The notes below the pieces were generated by a model. The model saw only the letters and a program-made list of their open reading frames with translations. It did no database searches and was not told where the DNA came from. Source: Desulfobacter postgatei (lineage in GTDB: Bacteria; Desulfobacterota; Desulfobacteria; Desulfobacterales; Desulfobacteraceae). From it: DNA of 44,855 nt. Below are positions 33,407-43,096 of the stretch, in pieces. The DNA is taken from positions 1 through 44,855 of the forward strand of contig PDTI01000035.1 of the NCBI GenBank assembly GCA_002747145.1, in the 5' to 3' direction. The stretch's first letter is position 1, and the number at the start of each line of letters is the position of its first letter. The translations under genes and the position numbers were made by a program.

Positions 33407-35185
33407 ATGAGACATAATCGTGAAAATTCAATAATTGAAATTGATATAACAAATATGTGTCACAAGGCATGCAGTAACTGCACTCGATTCTGTGGCCACC
33501 ATAAAAAGCCTTATTATATGGAATTTGAGACATTTAAACGTGCGGTTGATTCTTTGGATGGATATGAGGGGCTCATCAGCACAATTGGGGGCGAACCCCT
33601 GCTTCATCCTGAGTACTCACGGTTTGCTGCATATTTGCGAAGAAAACGCGGTAAAAATAAATTAACAGTCACAAGTCGGGGCAATGCTATTTTGAAGGAT
33701 TACCTGCATTATGCAAAATTTCAGCGCTGGGTTGAGGCTTCAATCAATGCAGGGCGCGGGTATTTGCTGTTTACATCTATTCCCAAGCACTACTATAAAT
33801 ATTTTGAAGATGTGCAAGAGACAGTTTCTGATCTTTGGCTTAACGATCATACTGCTATAAGTATGCATCAGCCGATATTAATCAGCCGTAAAGATTTGGG
33901 GATTAGCGATGAAGAGTTTGTTAAGTTGCGTGATAACTGTTGGTTGCAAAATTTTTGGAGTGGGACGATAACGCCGAAGGGCTGCTTTTTTTGCGAAATT
34001 GCAGGTACGCTTGACATGCTGTTTGATGGCCCTGGAGGCAAACCGATTGAGCCGGGTTGGTGGAAAAAAGACATCAGCGAGTTCAGCGACCAATTTCATT
34101 GGTGCGATATATGCGGGATGGCATTGCAAACATTCAGTCGAAACGCGAACGAAGGGATTGATGATGTTTCTGCGTCAAATTATGAAAAACTGCGTAAAAT
34201 GAACTCCCCAAAATTTGTAAAGAAAAAGGTGAATCTTGTCACTTCGAAACCCTTATATGATAACCGCTTGGGTAAAGATATGGCAAGTGTTATGGGTAAC
34301 TATCAGCCCGATAATGATGTCCGTGTTGGCGATGTAAAGCGCAATATGCAGCCGGAACGAATTCTTCGTGTTGAATCGCTCGGTCTGCCGTTTGTTAAGG
34401 CTGCACAAAATTGCGCTGAACGTGAGTGGTTAATGTTCACTGAACACAATGCGAACTTGCCCCCAAATTTTGAGGAACTGATTTGTTCCCGCTATCTTAA
34501 CCCAGGCTATCTGTTTCACTGCAAATTTGGTGCTGGTGAAGCGGTATTGCTTTCTCCGATTGCACATGCCGCAAAAAGATTGGGTTTTGATGGGCTTCGC
34601 GATTGTTCTACAATTGATAAGCTTGTTACTGGATGGGGTGCAAAGGTTCACGTTCTTGAATCAGGATTTGAAGAGTTACCAGACTTCGATATCGCGTATT
34701 TTCGCAATAAGGTGTTTGATAATTATAATAATGATAGTGATTTTAAAACAAGATTGCGGCAGCGGTTGCGGGAAAAAAATATAAAGCCAAAAGCAAATCT
34801 GCTGGTGATGCATTCGGCATTCGTATTTCATACATTGAGTATCGTACGCTTGCTTCAGAATATGGGGCATAATGTTTATGTTATAGGTTCAGAGAAATTC
34901 AAAGAATACTTCACCGATTGGGTTAAGCATGAGCGAATATCATATTTCAGTAACAGCCACTTCGATTTTGCGTGTCAATCAGAGCTGAGAGAAGAGATCA
35001 AATGTCATAATAAGTTTGATGGAGCGATAGTACCGTTCTCTTTTGGGCCCAGCACAGTAAAATTCATTGATGACTACACTGATACACTTCGAACAGCAGA
35101 AGATGTCGGCGGACGGATACTTGGAATTATCAATATCCGCAGGCAGTTTATAGAGCCGGAATATGATATTTGGGGAAAGACGTAA
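33407..35185 (+). CDS. Radical SAM protein fused to GT-like and unknown C-terminal domains
   Basis: 592 residues. The radical SAM cluster motif is C18-x3-C22-x2-C25 (MCHKACSNC), with IGGEPLLHPE following. Further Cys pairs (CFFC and CDIC) lie at about residues 190-245 and may bind a second metal. Residues 310-440 resemble the second half of a GT-A glycosyltransferase (WLMFTEHNANLPPNF; RLGFDGLRDCSTIDKLVTGWGAKVHVLE). The last 150 residues (NLLVMHSAFVFHTLSIVRLL onward) look Rossmann-like and were not recognised. GAGGGG precedes ATG 33407. The gene follows the ThDP enzyme after 122 bp and precedes a GT2 by 1 bp. The reaction is unknown; sugar modification is inferred from context. Confidence 0.78.
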   Translation: MRHNRENSIIEIDITNMCHKACSNCTRFCGHHKKPYYMEFETFKRAVDSLDGYEGLISTIGGEPLLHPEYSRFAAYLRRKRGKNKLTVTSRGNAILKDYLHYAKFQRWVEASINAGRGYLLFTSIPKHYYKYFEDVQETVSDLWLNDHTAISMHQPILISRKDLGISDEEFVKLRDNCWLQNFWSGTITPKGCFFCEIAGTLDMLFDGPGGKPIEPGWWKKDISEFSDQFHWCDICGMALQTFSRNANEGIDDVSASNYEKLRKMNSPKFVKKKVNLVTSKPLYDNRLGKDMASVMGNYQPDNDVRVGDVKRNMQPERILRVESLGLPFVKAAQNCAEREWLMFTEHNANLPPNFEELICSRYLNPGYLFHCKFGAGEAVLLSPIAHAAKRLGFDGLRDCSTIDKLVTGWGAKVHVLESGFEELPDFDIAYFRNKVFDNYNNDSDFKTRLRQRLREKNIKPKANLLVMHSAFVFHTLSIVRLLQNMGHNVYVIGSEKFKEYFTDWVKHERISYFSNSHFDFACQSELREEIKCHNKFDGAIVPFSFGPSTVKFIDDYTDTLRTAEDVGGRILGIINIRRQFIEPEYDIWGKT

Positions 35186-35186
35186 C

Positions 35187-36206
35187 ATGCCTAAGGTGTC
35201 AGTGATTTGCGATAATTATAACTATTCCGATTATCTGCATGATGCGATTAAAAGTGTTTTATCGCAGTCATTTACCGATTTTGAACTGATTGTCGTTGAC
35301 GATGGCAGCACCGATAGCTCTAGAGAGCTGATCAGCAGTTTTAACGATTCTCGTATAATAAAAGTATTTAAGGAAAACGGGGGACAAACAAGTGCGTTTA
35401 ATGCTGGATTTGAGGTTGCCTGTGGAGACATAATTACATTTCTTGACAGTGACGACTACTGGTATCCCAATAAATTAGATCGAGTTGTCGAGGCACACAA
35501 ATCAAGCAAAATTATTCAGCACTTACTTTCGGAAAACGGAAAGAAAACATATCGTCGTGTAAGAACGGATGTTGATTGGTCAAATGTACTTGTTAATTTT
35601 GGTTATATGTATCAACATAGCCCGACGTCGGGGTTATCTTTTATGCGTGAGGTGATAGAACCATTCTTTCCACTTGTTGATGTTGAAGAAATGCGCGGTT
35701 ATTCTGACGGTTGTATACTTATGCTTGCCATGACAAAAGCAAAAGTTCTTTGCCTTGATGACGTTTTGGGTTTTTATCGTATTCACGATAGGAACCTGAA
35801 TGCTGATCGTACAGACAGTGGGACAGCACTGCTATATGTTGCAACAAGACAGCGTGATTATGTAAATAAGCAATTGCTCCGGTGCAGACTATTAAAAATT
35901 CCTGATGATCATGGGCAGTATATTTCACATCTGCTTTCACTGGTAGACTTTGGGAATAAGCCTGTTGCAATATATGGAAACGGTAACTCGGGCAAACGGG
36001 TATCAACGGCCTTGAGACACAGCGGGAATGAGGTATGGGGTTTTGCCAACAGTAAGGGGGTGGATGCAGTCTCACCGGTTAAGTTATTTAAGCATAGAAA
36101 AGAGTTTGGCAAAATTGTAATTGCCAGTTCCGCCCAAGATGAAATTATAGATATATTACAAAGCTTGAATTTTGACAATCGCAGTATCGTAAGCCTGGCA
36201 ATATAA
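35187..36206 (+). CDS. GT2 glycosyltransferase with C-terminal Rossmann-like module
   Basis: 339 residues from ATG 35187, preceded by GGGGAAAG; the frame opens slightly earlier inside the radical SAM gene. The GT2 domain has VSVICDNYNYSDYLHDAIKSVL, LIVVDDGSTDSS and DSDD (metal-binding), then the helical GYSDGC region. From about residue 255 a separate module begins (KPVAIYGNGNSGKRVSTAL ... IVIASSAQDEIIDILQSL), similar in layout to the C-termini of the next two proteins. It probably transfers one sugar of the surface glycan, in the cytoplasm. Confidence 0.85.
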   Translation: MPKVSVICDNYNYSDYLHDAIKSVLSQSFTDFELIVVDDGSTDSSRELISSFNDSRIIKVFKENGGQTSAFNAGFEVACGDIITFLDSDDYWYPNKLDRVVEAHKSSKIIQHLLSENGKKTYRRVRTDVDWSNVLVNFGYMYQHSPTSGLSFMREVIEPFFPLVDVEEMRGYSDGCILMLAMTKAKVLCLDDVLGFYRIHDRNLNADRTDSGTALLYVATRQRDYVNKQLLRCRLLKIPDDHGQYISHLLSLVDFGNKPVAIYGNGNSGKRVSTALRHSGNEVWGFANSKGVDAVSPVKLFKHRKEFGKIVIASSAQDEIIDILQSLNFDNRSIVSLAI

Positions 36207-36264
36207 TGTGATTGAACGATGTAGAGATGTAAGATTTGTAAGGCAATTAACAGTGAGATATGCA

Positions 36265-37497
36265 ATGTATTTATATCTGGCAGACGCCCATTATAATCTT
36301 GGTGACTCAATGCAGTTGATTGCCCTTGAGACAATCTACAGCAAAATGGGTATTGACTTAAATAAAATTGTCCGAATAGGTTGGCACGACTTGCCATGCT
36401 ATGACGGAGAGCCTGTAATACTCCCTATTGTATCAGGGATAGAAAGCTCTTTTGGCGCCTTACGAGAAAACAGACAGTTCTCAAGTAAAATCAGACCCGT
36501 ATACATAAGTTATGTCAGATTCAATGATATGGATGCCGAAGATGCAGAATATCTTCGACAGTTCCAGCCGATTGGCTGCCGGGACGAGTATACTTATAGT
36601 CAATGCCGCAGATTTAATATTAAGGCATATATAAACGGCTGTATTACAGCATTATTACCGGATAGAGCAAAACCGCAAAAAAACGGTAAAGTCTTTCTTG
36701 TGGACCCTGAACCAGAGCTATTACAGTATATTCCGAACCATCTGCTTGAAGACTCTATTACGATGTCTCATATTGTGAGAAGTGAAGATGATTTTGATGC
36801 CTTAAGTTATGCAAAGGTTGTTTATGAAAGATATAAAAGTGAGGCCCGGCTGGTAATCACAAAAAGACTTCACTGTGCCTTGCCGTGTGCTGCTGCGGGG
36901 ATACCGGTTATTTTTGCAAGGACTACATTAACAAAAACGTTGATGTTTCTTGACCAGTTAATGAAAATTTATCAGCCAAGAGACTTCCACGCAATGGATT
37001 GGGAAAATATCCATCAGACTGTAACTGTATCTAAAGAATTAAAGCAGCTGATATTTAAAGTCGCGATACTCAGGCTACAGAGTGCAGAGCGTTCATATTT
37101 GTCTGAGCGTGCCCGGTCCGCAATTTCATTAATTCATAGTAAGTATAATAGATTGAGGGATTCAACGGATTACATGATCAATATTGAATTTAAACATATT
37201 GCTTCAGCATTGCCGGTAACCACAAAAGAATTCTGCTATAGCTTCTATGGCGCCGGCAATGAAATTTTAACTCACTACTGGTATATGCGGCGTCATTACC
37301 CAAACGCAAAGTTAACGCATATTTATGACAAGTATTCATATGGACAAAGACTCTATAATTTAAATGTTGAACCTATTGATGCCATTGCTGATTGCCTAAA
37401 TGATTTTTGCATTGTAACAGCGGTAACGCCAAAAACACGTGAAGATATGTTTGCATGTTTGAGGGCGTTGGGCAAGAAAGAAGGTTCGTATGCTTGA
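36265..37497 (+). CDS. Polysaccharide pyruvyltransferase-like protein with C-terminal Rossmann-like module
   Basis: 410 residues from ATG 36265; a GTG at 36208 is in frame but lacks a ribosome site and adds residues not usual for the family. The pyruvyltransferase pattern is seen in AHYNLGDSMQLIALETIYSKMG, GCRDEYTYSQCRRFNIKAYINGC and ARLVITKRLHCALPCAAAGIPVIFA. Such enzymes add pyruvate ketals from PEP to sugars or act in other envelope transfers. The last 80 residues (SFYGAGNEILTHYWYMRR onward) form a module like those of its two neighbours. It overlaps the following methyltransferase gene by 8 bp. Confidence 0.75.
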   Translation: MYLYLADAHYNLGDSMQLIALETIYSKMGIDLNKIVRIGWHDLPCYDGEPVILPIVSGIESSFGALRENRQFSSKIRPVYISYVRFNDMDAEDAEYLRQFQPIGCRDEYTYSQCRRFNIKAYINGCITALLPDRAKPQKNGKVFLVDPEPELLQYIPNHLLEDSITMSHIVRSEDDFDALSYAKVVYERYKSEARLVITKRLHCALPCAAAGIPVIFARTTLTKTLMFLDQLMKIYQPRDFHAMDWENIHQTVTVSKELKQLIFKVAILRLQSAERSYLSERARSAISLIHSKYNRLRDSTDYMINIEFKHIASALPVTTKEFCYSFYGAGNEILTHYWYMRRHYPNAKLTHIYDKYSYGQRLYNLNVEPIDAIADCLNDFCIVTAVTPKTREDMFACLRALGKKEGSYA

Positions 37498-38599
37498 CGA
37501 GAAAAGTTACTCAACGCCCAGAACTAAATGCCCTGTTTGCGCTTGCAGTCAGTCCGTTGTTTTAACAGAGCAGAAATTTGCAGATTTGGATAACACCAAT
37601 CTGACTAGATATGATGTAAGTTTGTGCAGGAACTGTGGGATGTTGTTTGCAAATAATATTCCGTCCCAAAAAGATTTTGATGAATACTACTTTAATCTCA
37701 ACAGATATGAAAACGAAGAAATGCTTTCCAATGGCGCATCACACAGTGGGTTGCTACAATATATTTCTGACAAGGATTCGAAACGATTAATTGGAGATTT
37801 TGGGTGTGGGAGCGGAATAGACTTATTGGCATTACATAATTGGGGTTATAAAAATTTAATTGGTGTGGATACGTCAAGGCAGAATTGTAATTACTTAAAA
37901 AAAAAAGGGATAACAACGGTTAACAAAAGTGTTTTTAGATTGGAGCAAGATGATTTCAACGACAAATTTGATGCTATTTTTTTAATGGCCGTACTGGAAC
38001 ATATTGTTGATCTGCATGGTTTTATAAAAAAAACAATTTCATTTTTAGATGGAGATTTGGTTGTTTGTGTTCCAGAACAGTTTATGTGGCGGGGCGACGT
38101 TTATCCATATCGAGAGTACAGCATCGAACATATAAACTATTTTACCTTTAGTTCACTTTGCAGGCTGATGGACTTATACGATTATGAACCACACAATATT
38201 TACCCTAACGAAACAGGTAGTCGAAACATTGTTTTTTGTAGAAAGATTCAAATTGAGCAGTACAACCTGAAGTCAAATAACGCTGTGGAATGTGCACTAA
38301 ATAAAATTGATTACTTGCTGACACGGCAACGACCGGTAATTGTATATGGTTGTGGAACCTTGACCCGATATATGCTTGCAAATACTCGGTTTTCCAAACT
38401 TAACATAATTGCTTTCGCAGATGGCAGCCCTCACTATCATGGTAAACAGTTGTGCGGTATACCCATTATTGACCCCATAGAGTTAACAAAATACCCACAA
38501 TTCCCTATTTTAACAAGTACATACGTTGCGAATAGGACAATAGAAACGTATCTGCATGATGTGCTTCATATTCCGAATGAAGTGATTTCACTTCTTTAA
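37490..38599 (+). CDS. SAM-dependent methyltransferase with zinc ribbon and C-terminal Rossmann-like module
   Basis: 369 residues. The N-terminal zinc ribbon has C14/C17 (CPVC) and C46/C49 (CRNC). The class I methyltransferase core has DFGCGSGIDLLALHNWGYKNLIGVD and MAVLEHIVDLHGFI. The C-terminal module starts RPVIVYGCGTLTRYMLAN and contains IAFADGSPHYHGKQLCGIPII. Zinc ribbon, methyltransferase and C-terminal domain together recall the sugar C-methyltransferases (TylC3/CloU type), though this one is shorter. It probably methylates a nucleotide sugar or the growing glycan. Confidence 0.8.
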   Translation: MLDEKSYSTPRTKCPVCACSQSVVLTEQKFADLDNTNLTRYDVSLCRNCGMLFANNIPSQKDFDEYYFNLNRYENEEMLSNGASHSGLLQYISDKDSKRLIGDFGCGSGIDLLALHNWGYKNLIGVDTSRQNCNYLKKKGITTVNKSVFRLEQDDFNDKFDAIFLMAVLEHIVDLHGFIKKTISFLDGDLVVCVPEQFMWRGDVYPYREYSIEHINYFTFSSLCRLMDLYDYEPHNIYPNETGSRNIVFCRKIQIEQYNLKSNNAVECALNKIDYLLTRQRPVIVYGCGTLTRYMLANTRFSKLNIIAFADGSPHYHGKQLCGIPIIDPIELTKYPQFPILTSTYVANRTIETYLHDVLHIPNEVISLL

Positions 38600-38649
38600 A
38601 TAACAATAAGTCTGGTGAATATATTGAAACATCCTTGTAAGGTGGTGTT

Positions 38650-39576
38650 ATGCTCGAAATAGATAAGATTATTAATCAGTATGCCAGTGCTCATTTAACA
38701 AAACAGGATTTTTTTGCAGAAATGAACAAGCGCTATAGTACCCTTATGGAATTTTGTCCGTTTTTGGAAAATAATTTTATTGACCGCATTTATATCAGTA
38801 GTAATGGCGTTGAGTTTAGAACCCGATATGGATGCCATTTTTTAAATGCTCATTCAGATCATTATTATCCTCCCAAAGGAGCCATCAGTCTTGGAAACAG
38901 TACTGTTCCAGAGTTAGATCTTATGATGGCATTTATGAAAGACTGTCGCATTGTATTTGACATAGGTGCTAATATCGGTTGGATGAGTATACATTTTGCT
39001 AATAGGTACCCAGATAAACAGATATATTCCTTTGAGCCTATACTGCCGACGTATGAAACTTTTTTAAAAAATATTTCATGTAATCCAGGGGTTAAAAATA
39101 TACAATATTACAATTTGGGCTTTGCTGAAAAACCTGGTGAATTTGATTTTTTTTATTATCCAAATATCCCGGCTGCATCATCATTGAAAAATGATAACTA
39201 TCATGAAAATGTAGTGTTGCTTAAATGCAGCATTCTGACACTTGACGATTTTACACAGAAAGAAGAAGTAAGTCCTGATTTTATAAAAATTGATGTAGAA
39301 GGGGCCGAGTTGCCTTTGCTACAAGGGGGACTGCGGACAATAACAGAAAATAAACCTATATTATTCGTTGAAATGTTGCGTAAATGGTCAGCAAAATTCG
39401 GCTATCATCCCAACGACATTATCCAGTTGTTAACTCCCCTTGAATATCATTGTTTTTCACTGGAAGGCAACAAGATAAAACCTTTTTTGCATATGCGAGA
39501 AGATTCTGTCGAAAAGGACTTTGTTTTCCTTCATGGAAGCAAGCATGCAAAATTAATCGCTGAAAATAAATTATGA
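38650..39576 (+). CDS. FkbM-family methyltransferase
   Basis: 308 residues. SAM motif VFDIGANIGWMSIHFA, then IYSFEPILPTYETFLKNI, LKCSILTLDDF and DFIKIDVEGAELPLLQGG, the diagnostic FkbM signature. FkbM enzymes usually O-methylate sugars or small molecules. AAGGTGGTG precedes ATG 38650. It is AT-rich and lies between a zinc-ribbon methyltransferase and a SPASM radical SAM gene in the glycan operon. Confidence 0.9.
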   Translation: MLEIDKIINQYASAHLTKQDFFAEMNKRYSTLMEFCPFLENNFIDRIYISSNGVEFRTRYGCHFLNAHSDHYYPPKGAISLGNSTVPELDLMMAFMKDCRIVFDIGANIGWMSIHFANRYPDKQIYSFEPILPTYETFLKNISCNPGVKNIQYYNLGFAEKPGEFDFFYYPNIPAASSLKNDNYHENVVLLKCSILTLDDFTQKEEVSPDFIKIDVEGAELPLLQGGLRTITENKPILFVEMLRKWSAKFGYHPNDIIQLLTPLEYHCFSLEGNKIKPFLHMREDSVEKDFVFLHGSKHAKLIAENKL

Positions 39577-39615
39577 TAATGAGCACAGAAGCGACGTTAA
39601 CTATGGGAGAACTAA

Positions 39616-40716
39616 ATGGGAATAGACGCTAAACCACGTCAAAACATGCATGATCGGGTTGATTTATGCCAGGCATTGCCTTTATCCCAACCTATTTATA
39701 TAACAGTTGATCCATCATTTTTGTGCAATATAAAGTGTGTGTTTTGCGGAGGGACTTTTATTCGTGCTAATGATCCTCATACACTGAAAAACGGCATCAT
39801 GCCCTATGAAACATTTACCCACATAATTGACAGCTTAGCAGAGTTTTCCAAACCGCTTAAAAGTATTCGCCTCTATAATCATGGGGAGCCTTTGGTTAAC
39901 CCTGATTTCGCCCGAATGGTTAAATATGCTGTGGATTCGGGGTATGTTGAGGGGGTAATGACGGTATCGAATGGGCTGCTTTTTACACAGGAACGGTCAA
40001 AAGAGATTCTTGATGCCGGTATTAATGAGATTATGATTTCCGTCAACGGTCTGTCCGATGAACAGTTTTATCTTATGACTAAGACAAAAGTTAATTTCAA
40101 AAAATACTATGAAAATCTGAAATTTCTGTACAGTATTAAGGGCGATTGTGTTCTGCGGTTAAAGTTTGTCAACGAATTGTTTGCAAATGATGATGAAAAA
40201 AAACGATGCATTGAGATTTTTGGAGAGATTTGTGATGCACTTATTTTTGAAAGTCTCTACGAATGGAGTGGCCTTGATGCACCAAGGAATACGCCTGAAA
40301 ATATTCAGGCTATTAAAATGGCTTGCGAATGTAATAATAAGCTTGATTTTCCTCATTTTACCCCCGATCATAACATCGCCAGAGCAGAGGTCTTTTACCG
40401 GGACCTGGGCAATGGCTCTGACAAATTAGTGTGCCCCAGGATTTTTTACAGTTTGGCTATAAACGCTGATGGAAGTGTGAGTATATGTTGCGGTGATGGA
40501 TATCACCAGCTCCTTTGTGGGGATGTAAACAAAAATACCATCAAAGAAATTTGGAATTCAACGAAGCTAAAGAGTTACCAAATCGCGCATCTGAAAGGCA
40601 AACGTAGAAACATGAAGCACTGTAGAGATTGTAGAGGGTTAAAATATTTTGTGATTGATAATATTGATGATTGCAGAGAGGGTATCCTTGAACGAATCAA
40701 TAATCAAAGGAAATGA
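39616..40716 (+). CDS. Radical SAM/SPASM protein
   Basis: 366 residues. Radical SAM motif C37-x3-C41-x2-C44 (FLCNIKCVFCGG), then RLYNHGEPLVNPDF. The C-terminal SPASM domain has paired cysteines (CPRIFYSLAINADGSVSICCGDG ... CRDCRG) for an additional iron-sulfur cluster. Such enzymes modify peptides or act on sugars and aminoglycosides. No short peptide substrate gene is seen next to it. GGAGAACTAA precedes the ATG. Its place in the glycan operon suggests a sugar or glycolipid substrate. Confidence 0.86.
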   Translation: MGIDAKPRQNMHDRVDLCQALPLSQPIYITVDPSFLCNIKCVFCGGTFIRANDPHTLKNGIMPYETFTHIIDSLAEFSKPLKSIRLYNHGEPLVNPDFARMVKYAVDSGYVEGVMTVSNGLLFTQERSKEILDAGINEIMISVNGLSDEQFYLMTKTKVNFKKYYENLKFLYSIKGDCVLRLKFVNELFANDDEKKRCIEIFGEICDALIFESLYEWSGLDAPRNTPENIQAIKMACECNNKLDFPHFTPDHNIARAEVFYRDLGNGSDKLVCPRIFYSLAINADGSVSICCGDGYHQLLCGDVNKNTIKEIWNSTKLKSYQIAHLKGKRRNMKHCRDCRGLKYFVIDNIDDCREGILERINNQRK

Positions 40717-40877
40717 TGCTTATTTTAGTTTACAAGGCGGGAAACCCGCAACCCAGGTGCATTTGTTCCACTTCATTTTCTTGTTCTGTATGACAGAAAC
40801 CCAGGAGTAAGGGCCACGAAAAAAAATAAATCGCCCATTTTCCCGCGTACCTAAGAAACTAACAGAGATAGCTTTTT

Positions 40878-42134
40878 ATGATAGAATTCCCAATTAAAGG
40901 CGTAAAATGGTTTCGAGAAATTATAAATGACAAGCATCGTCAGTTTGGCATTGAGGTCCATGCAACTCTTCCCGAAAAAAAAATACCCGCACTGCAATAC
41001 GGACAAGGGACAAGCATTATCAGACTGCCGGAGCAACAAAAGCTTGTGGAGGATATGGAGTATTATTTTGGCGGGTTGCCAGCCACAAAAATATATCCCG
41101 AAACCTACGCTGCGACAATTGAAAATGGAACAATCATTGGAAACAGCGGTATGATTATAACTCCCGATGGTTATCTAATTGCTGAGACCGCCAGCATGAC
41201 CGGTTATAGAGATGGTCGCTGCTATATGATTGAACATCTCAAAAAGAGATCTTTCAACCCGCCTTATAAAGGGCATATTTCAAGTAGGGTGCTTTCTCTG
41301 GCAAATCCTAATGCCGGTTATGCCCATCACATGCGTGAGAGTTTTTTTTCATTGCTTTGGTTTGATAATCAAGATATTGACCTGATTCATGTTGTCGAAG
41401 GGCCAAACTTAGAACGAATGCGTGAATTTACCGAAGACCTCGGTATACCGGATGAGATGTTTTTAGTTTCAAAGAAGATGGAAATGATCTCTGCAGATCG
41501 TGTCTCTTTTTTTGCGCCTTGTGCATACCTTCTATATCGATCTGAGACAGCGAATACGGTGAGAAGAGTATTATTAGAACCATTTATAAGAGAAGGTATA
41601 AAACCAGTCAGAAAAGTATACCCAAAGTCAGGCGTAAAAACAGTGGGTGCTAAAATGAGAAGCATTCCGGGCAGTAAGAAACTTGAGCGGTTTCTTATCA
41701 AAGAAGGTTATGAGGTTATTGATTTGGCAACTCTTTCCCTTATTGAAAAGATTAATTACCTACAAGAAATAGATACAATGTTGGTCGTCTATGGTTCTTC
41801 TGTGGCAAACATAAACCTTTCCTTAAACGATCAAATAAAAGTTGTTTCGATTTCGGGACCTAATGCAATTATTCAAGGAAACATTATGGGGCATAACGGC
41901 TTGCTCCCTACCTATTCCTGCCCTGTAATATATCCTGTTTACCCCGATTTCTGTTTTAGCAACGGATATTTAATGACAACTGAGATGATTCACCTCTATT
42001 ATGGTTACAGGTTTCCAAAAGGACAGTTTTTTTCATGTAGGCCCTCTCAATTCACTTCTAATTTCAGTTTTGAAATTGATATGGATATGTTTAAGAAGTT
42101 CTATAAATATTACACAGAAAAGATCGCCTTATAG
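40878..42134 (+). CDS. GT61-family (DUF563) glycosyltransferase
   Basis: 418 residues. The pattern of the GT61 group is visible: IIGNSGMIITPDGYLIAETA, a central LDxxxx-like FSLLWFDNQDIDLIHVV, the arginine-rich RRVLLEPFIREG region and VVYGSSVANINLSLNDQIKV near the end, where GT61 members have HGAxLxN (here GSSVANIN). It is probably a cytoplasmic glycosyltransferase of surface polysaccharide assembly. It is preceded by a 161-bp gap with no gene, holding only a small GCGGG-AAA-CCCGC stem near 40740. It is convergent with the UXS-like gene. Confidence 0.78.
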   Translation: MIEFPIKGVKWFREIINDKHRQFGIEVHATLPEKKIPALQYGQGTSIIRLPEQQKLVEDMEYYFGGLPATKIYPETYAATIENGTIIGNSGMIITPDGYLIAETASMTGYRDGRCYMIEHLKKRSFNPPYKGHISSRVLSLANPNAGYAHHMRESFFSLLWFDNQDIDLIHVVEGPNLERMREFTEDLGIPDEMFLVSKKMEMISADRVSFFAPCAYLLYRSETANTVRRVLLEPFIREGIKPVRKVYPKSGVKTVGAKMRSIPGSKKLERFLIKEGYEVIDLATLSLIEKINYLQEIDTMLVVYGSSVANINLSLNDQIKVVSISGPNAIIQGNIMGHNGLLPTYSCPVIYPVYPDFCFSNGYLMTTEMIHLYYGYRFPKGQFFSCRPSQFTSNFSFEIDMDMFKKFYKYYTEKIAL

Positions 42135-42237
42135 AGGGAATAAATTATTTTCGGACTATTGAAGGGTGTTGAAACCGTTCAAATTTTCATGAGGTTATGA
42201 GTTGTCTATATTTTCAATGGCATTTTTTCCAGCAATC

Positions 42238-43074
42238 CTATTGCCAATATGGGTACGGTAAGGATTTGTATACCAATTTACTCCTGCTCTCCGGCAGCAG
42301 TTCAAGTACCATCCTGGCTAACTCATAAATAGTAAACTCTTTAGGATTTCCCATATTTACAGGGCCAACAAAATTTTGAGGATTTTCCATCATGCAAACC
42401 ATTCCTTCAACCAGGTCATCTATATACTGAAAACTTCGACTCTGGCTGCCGTCTCCGTAAATGGTTATATCTTGATTTAATAATGCCTGGACAATGAAAT
42501 TGGAAACGACCCGGCCGTCATTAGGGTGCATATTGGGACCATAAGTATTAAAAATTCTTATAACACGAATATCCACATTGTGTTGACGTTTATAGTCAAA
42601 AAATAGGGTTTCTGCACATCTTTTGCCTTCATCATAGCAGGAACGAAGTCCAATAGGATTAACCTTACCCCAATAACTTTCAGGTTGGGGATGAATTTCA
42701 GGGTCACCATATACTTCACTGGTTGATGCCTGAAGTATCCTTGCCTTGGTTCGTTTTGCAAGACCAAGCATGTTAATTGCGCCGTGAACGCTGGTCTTGG
42801 TGGTCTGGACCGGATCAAATTGATAATGAATAGGTGAGGCTGGACATGCCAAGTTATAAATTCGATCCACCTCCACATAGAGTGGGAATGTAATATCATG
42901 GCGCATAAATTCAAATTTGGGATCTTTCAGCAACTCAATTATATTTTTTTTAGTGCTGGTAAACAGGTTATCTACGCAAAGCACATCATGGCCTTCATTC
43001 AATAGTCGCCGGCAGAGGTGAGACCCGATAAATCCCGCACCACCCGTTACCAGAATACGTAAAGGAAGCTGCAT
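42238..43074 (-). CDS. UDP-glucuronate decarboxylase, shortened at the C-terminus
   Basis: 278 residues. It is unmistakably UXS-type: [71 protein letters not shown] (Y-x3-K intact) and [22 protein letters not shown] converts UDP-glucuronate to UDP-xylose. Family members run to about 310-320 residues with an LPxDDPxxRxPDI segment near the end; here the protein stops after [10 protein letters not shown]. The missing tail of about 35 residues is not recovered in another frame nearby, which suggests a deletion. It may be inactive. It lies 22 bp after rfbH on the same strand. Confidence 0.85.
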   Translation of the reverse strand: MQLPLRILVTGGAGFIGSHLCRRLLNEGHDVLCVDNLFTSTKKNIIELLKDPKFEFMRHDITFPLYVEVDRIYNLACPASPIHYQFDPVQTTKTSVHGAINMLGLAKRTKARILQASTSEVYGDPEIHPQPESYWGKVNPIGLRSCYDEGKRCAETLFFDYKRQHNVDIRVIRIFNTYGPNMHPNDGRVVSNFIVQALLNQDITIYGDGSQSRSFQYIDDLVEGMVCMMENPQNFVGPVNMGNPKEFTIYELARMVLELLPESRSKLVYKSLPYPYWQ

Positions 43075-43096
43075 TCTTTTTTCTCCATTACAGAGT

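Noticed and set aside
40735..40755. GCGGG-AAA-CCCGC stem as a terminator after the SPASM gene
   Set aside because: The stem is only five pairs and no T-run follows.
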